A stretch of DNA of 64,000 bases, from the NCBI GenBank assembly GCA_014706295.1, contig JACSVZ010000004.1, forward strand, positions 12,534,484 through 12,598,483, in the 5' to 3' direction. Shown in pieces: positions 61,913-64,000 of the stretch (positions are counted from its first letter, which is position 1; every line of letters begins with the position of its first letter). A program made the translations under genes and the position numbers. This DNA is from Lycocorax pyrrhopterus obiensis (taxonomy: Eukaryota > Chordata > Aves > Passeriformes > Paradisaeidae). Below the pieces are notes generated by a model that did not search any database, was not told where the DNA came from, and saw only the letters and a program-made list of their open reading frames with translations.

Positions 61913-64000
61913 CTGAAAAGGTAAAAAAACCAGTTAACTGCTACATCCACCACAGCCTGGGCACATACCAAACCACAAATATCTGTCCATCTTTCACCTG
62001 AACACTTCCTAGTACACAGGTGCAGTGAGTGCTCATAACCCTTGTCCTCACCCAAGGCATTTTTACTTTTCCCTTAAGAAGCCACTGCATTGCTCCTTGC
62101 TTCTGAAACTAAACCAACACCTCTGAAAAGCAGCCCTGGAAAAGTCCACCCCTGAAGGGAAAAGCTGAGGCACTGCTGCAGCCCGAGGGAAAACAAACAG
62201 GGAATTCAGCGCTATCAGTTCTAGTGCCTTCATTTTGCATGTGCAAATCACCTTACCCACTCACCACCTCAGGATGTGCTGTTGTACCTTCCACTCCTCT
62301 TCCCTGCCACCTCAGGCAAACTTAGTCATTCCCACCCCCTCTTTAAGGGCACTGCTGCCACGATTCCTACAGGGACTTCCTAATTCCAATGAGAATGAAG
62401 AGAGATGCAAAGATTAACTCCCAGGGAAGAGGAATTCTCTTAACGCTGGATGGCAGCCCTTGCATTCAAGCGCAGGCAGAATCACTCAATGCCCTGAAAA
62501 GGCTCCTTGGCAGTACCCAGAGGGCCTGATCCTCAGCGTGCCAGCACAGCTCCTGTCACTTCAGCTGTTCTCCCACAGCTCCTGTCAGACACAGATCCAG
62601 CTCATTGTCTTGGACAGCAAATTTCATGAAGTTCAGAGAAGATGCATTTTGAAAGCCCTATTTCTGATAAACCTTGAAAAGCTGAACTACTTTGGATTCA
62701 CAGCTCAAAGTGAAAAAAAGGATCAGACAGTGAAAAGTGAGCCCAGTAAGAACTTGCCATTTCCTTTCAAATAACTGAGATGAAAAAGTTACATGCACAA
62801 GATCCACTGAGTTTCTTTTCCTGCTCTTATTCCCAAGCTCAGGATTCAGTCATAAACCTAATTTTTAAGCCTTACTTGCTGCCTTTTGATAATAGAAAAA
62901 CCCAGTGTGAGTCTACATCTACCAACTTCATTTACCAGTACTCCTCCCTTTCTTTATTACCTTTCTTTAAAAATTTACATACATCACAGCCAGGCACTCA
63001 CAGCCAGAATATACCCAGAATTACTTGGCCTCTAAATCTTTACATAAAAGCAGTTTCTTTTGTTATTCTAGACATTTTACCATAAATATTTCTGCCTATT
63101 TTAAATGTGATGGCAACAGTGTGGTCACAGTAGTGAATTTACATAGTCAGGATACTGTCACAGTATCCTCTAACAGCATTGGGGCTCATGATCACATTGG
63201 ACCCATTTGTGCTGGATGCCAGACAAACAGAAGATATTGTTCCTGGCCTGAGAAATAAGACAAGCAGACAAAGAATGAAATTAAATACCACCATTTTTGC
63301 ACCAGTTTCATTTTTCCTGACATCGCTTTTGTTGGCGGTTTCCTCTCATTATTTAAGCAAGGGGAGGGGGAAAAGAAGAAAAAAGAAATCAGAGTAGTTC
63401 GTTCATATTCAATGGAGTCTTTCAAAAAGTCACTATCTTAATATGAAATAATCTTTTCAGCAGGAAAAATTGTTGGCATTAAGTATAAATGTTTTCAGTT
63501 TCATAAAAAAAAGGAGCTGCTAACATGTTTTCAGTATGTGAAAAGCTCTTTTCAACATAAAAGTGTTTCTTTAAATGAAAATACTGCAGCTGTGCTCAAG
63601 CAATCTAGGAAGGAAAATTTCTGGAGTCACTGTCAAAAGAGATTAGCTTTGCAGAATAAGCAAGTAGGTCACTGTTACAGAAAAAGCAGTCCCTTGGCGG
63701 ATACTTGTCTAGACAGCGAAAAACGTTCCTCAAATGCTAAACCTTAATTCAAGAAAAAAAAGGCAAAAACAAACAAACAAAAAATCATCAGTACCACTGT
63801 CAGACTTCTGTCTTAAAGGGTATATAGCAGGCTTATGAGGCAGATTTCTAGCAGCTCAGCAATACCTCAGCTGAAACTCTATAATCAAGGGAGATGCCCT
63901 TTACACGAGGATTCCGTCAATACCTCTCACTGGCTTCAAAGGAAGGTCAAAGAAATTTTCAAACACCAAACAAATGTACATTTGGAAAGCTTCAGAAGAA
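61913..64000 (-). other. TP53BP2: TP53BP2 intron 2 (partial)
   Basis: AT-rich sequence running to the window edge. I looked for the preceding exon (the LAEVWCGS region of ASPP2) on the minus strand and did not find it. No repeat family recognised apart from short A-rich runs. Confidence 0.6.

Overview
The window is vertebrate nuclear DNA and looks avian, probably from a songbird. Reasons: all genes are split by GT-AG introns; CR1 retroposon 3' ends are present; two LTR elements resemble bird ERV families; and the gene order CAPN8 (-), CAPN2 (+), TP53BP2 (-) is the order known from human 1q41, packed into much less DNA. No prokaryotic genes, CRISPR arrays or tRNA/rRNA genes were seen.

Layout. 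1-4255: 5' end of CAPN8 on the minus strand (first coding exon 4019-4255; the rest of the gene lies left of the window). 4256-11057: intergenic DNA between the head-to-head calpains, with one CR1 element and, at its right end, the CpG-island promoter of CAPN2. 11058-34093: complete CAPN2, 21 coding exons. Their phases all agree and sum to 700 codons plus stop, the length of human m-calpain. The catalytic Cys105, His262 and Asn286 are present. 34094-36291: the facing 3' UTRs of CAPN2 and TP53BP2. 36292-61912: TP53BP2 (ASPP2) on the minus strand, 16 coding exons from the N-terminal fold to the last codon; the 5'-most exons lie beyond 64000.

The two calpains are paralogous Ca2+-dependent cysteine proteases of a conserved cluster. 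TP53BP2 encodes a p53/PP1-binding ankyrin-SH3 protein and is a neighbour rather than a pathway partner.

Most notable points: (1) CAPN2 intron 16 has textbook U12-type (minor spliceosome) donor and branch-point sequences and splits an EF-hand loop; (2) CAPN2 intron 10 uses a GC donor and is followed by a 12-nt microexon; (3) a decayed sense-oriented ERVL-like provirus begins within about 25 nt of the TP53BP2 exon 4 splice donor, bringing a TATA box and a poly(A) signal; (4) a candidate ERVK-like solo LTR and a 41-bp tandem repeat lie just upstream of CAPN2 exon 5; (5) poly(A) signals of the convergent genes lie back to back. I found no clearly new gene system. Exon numbers follow the human genes by alignment from memory, not by a search.
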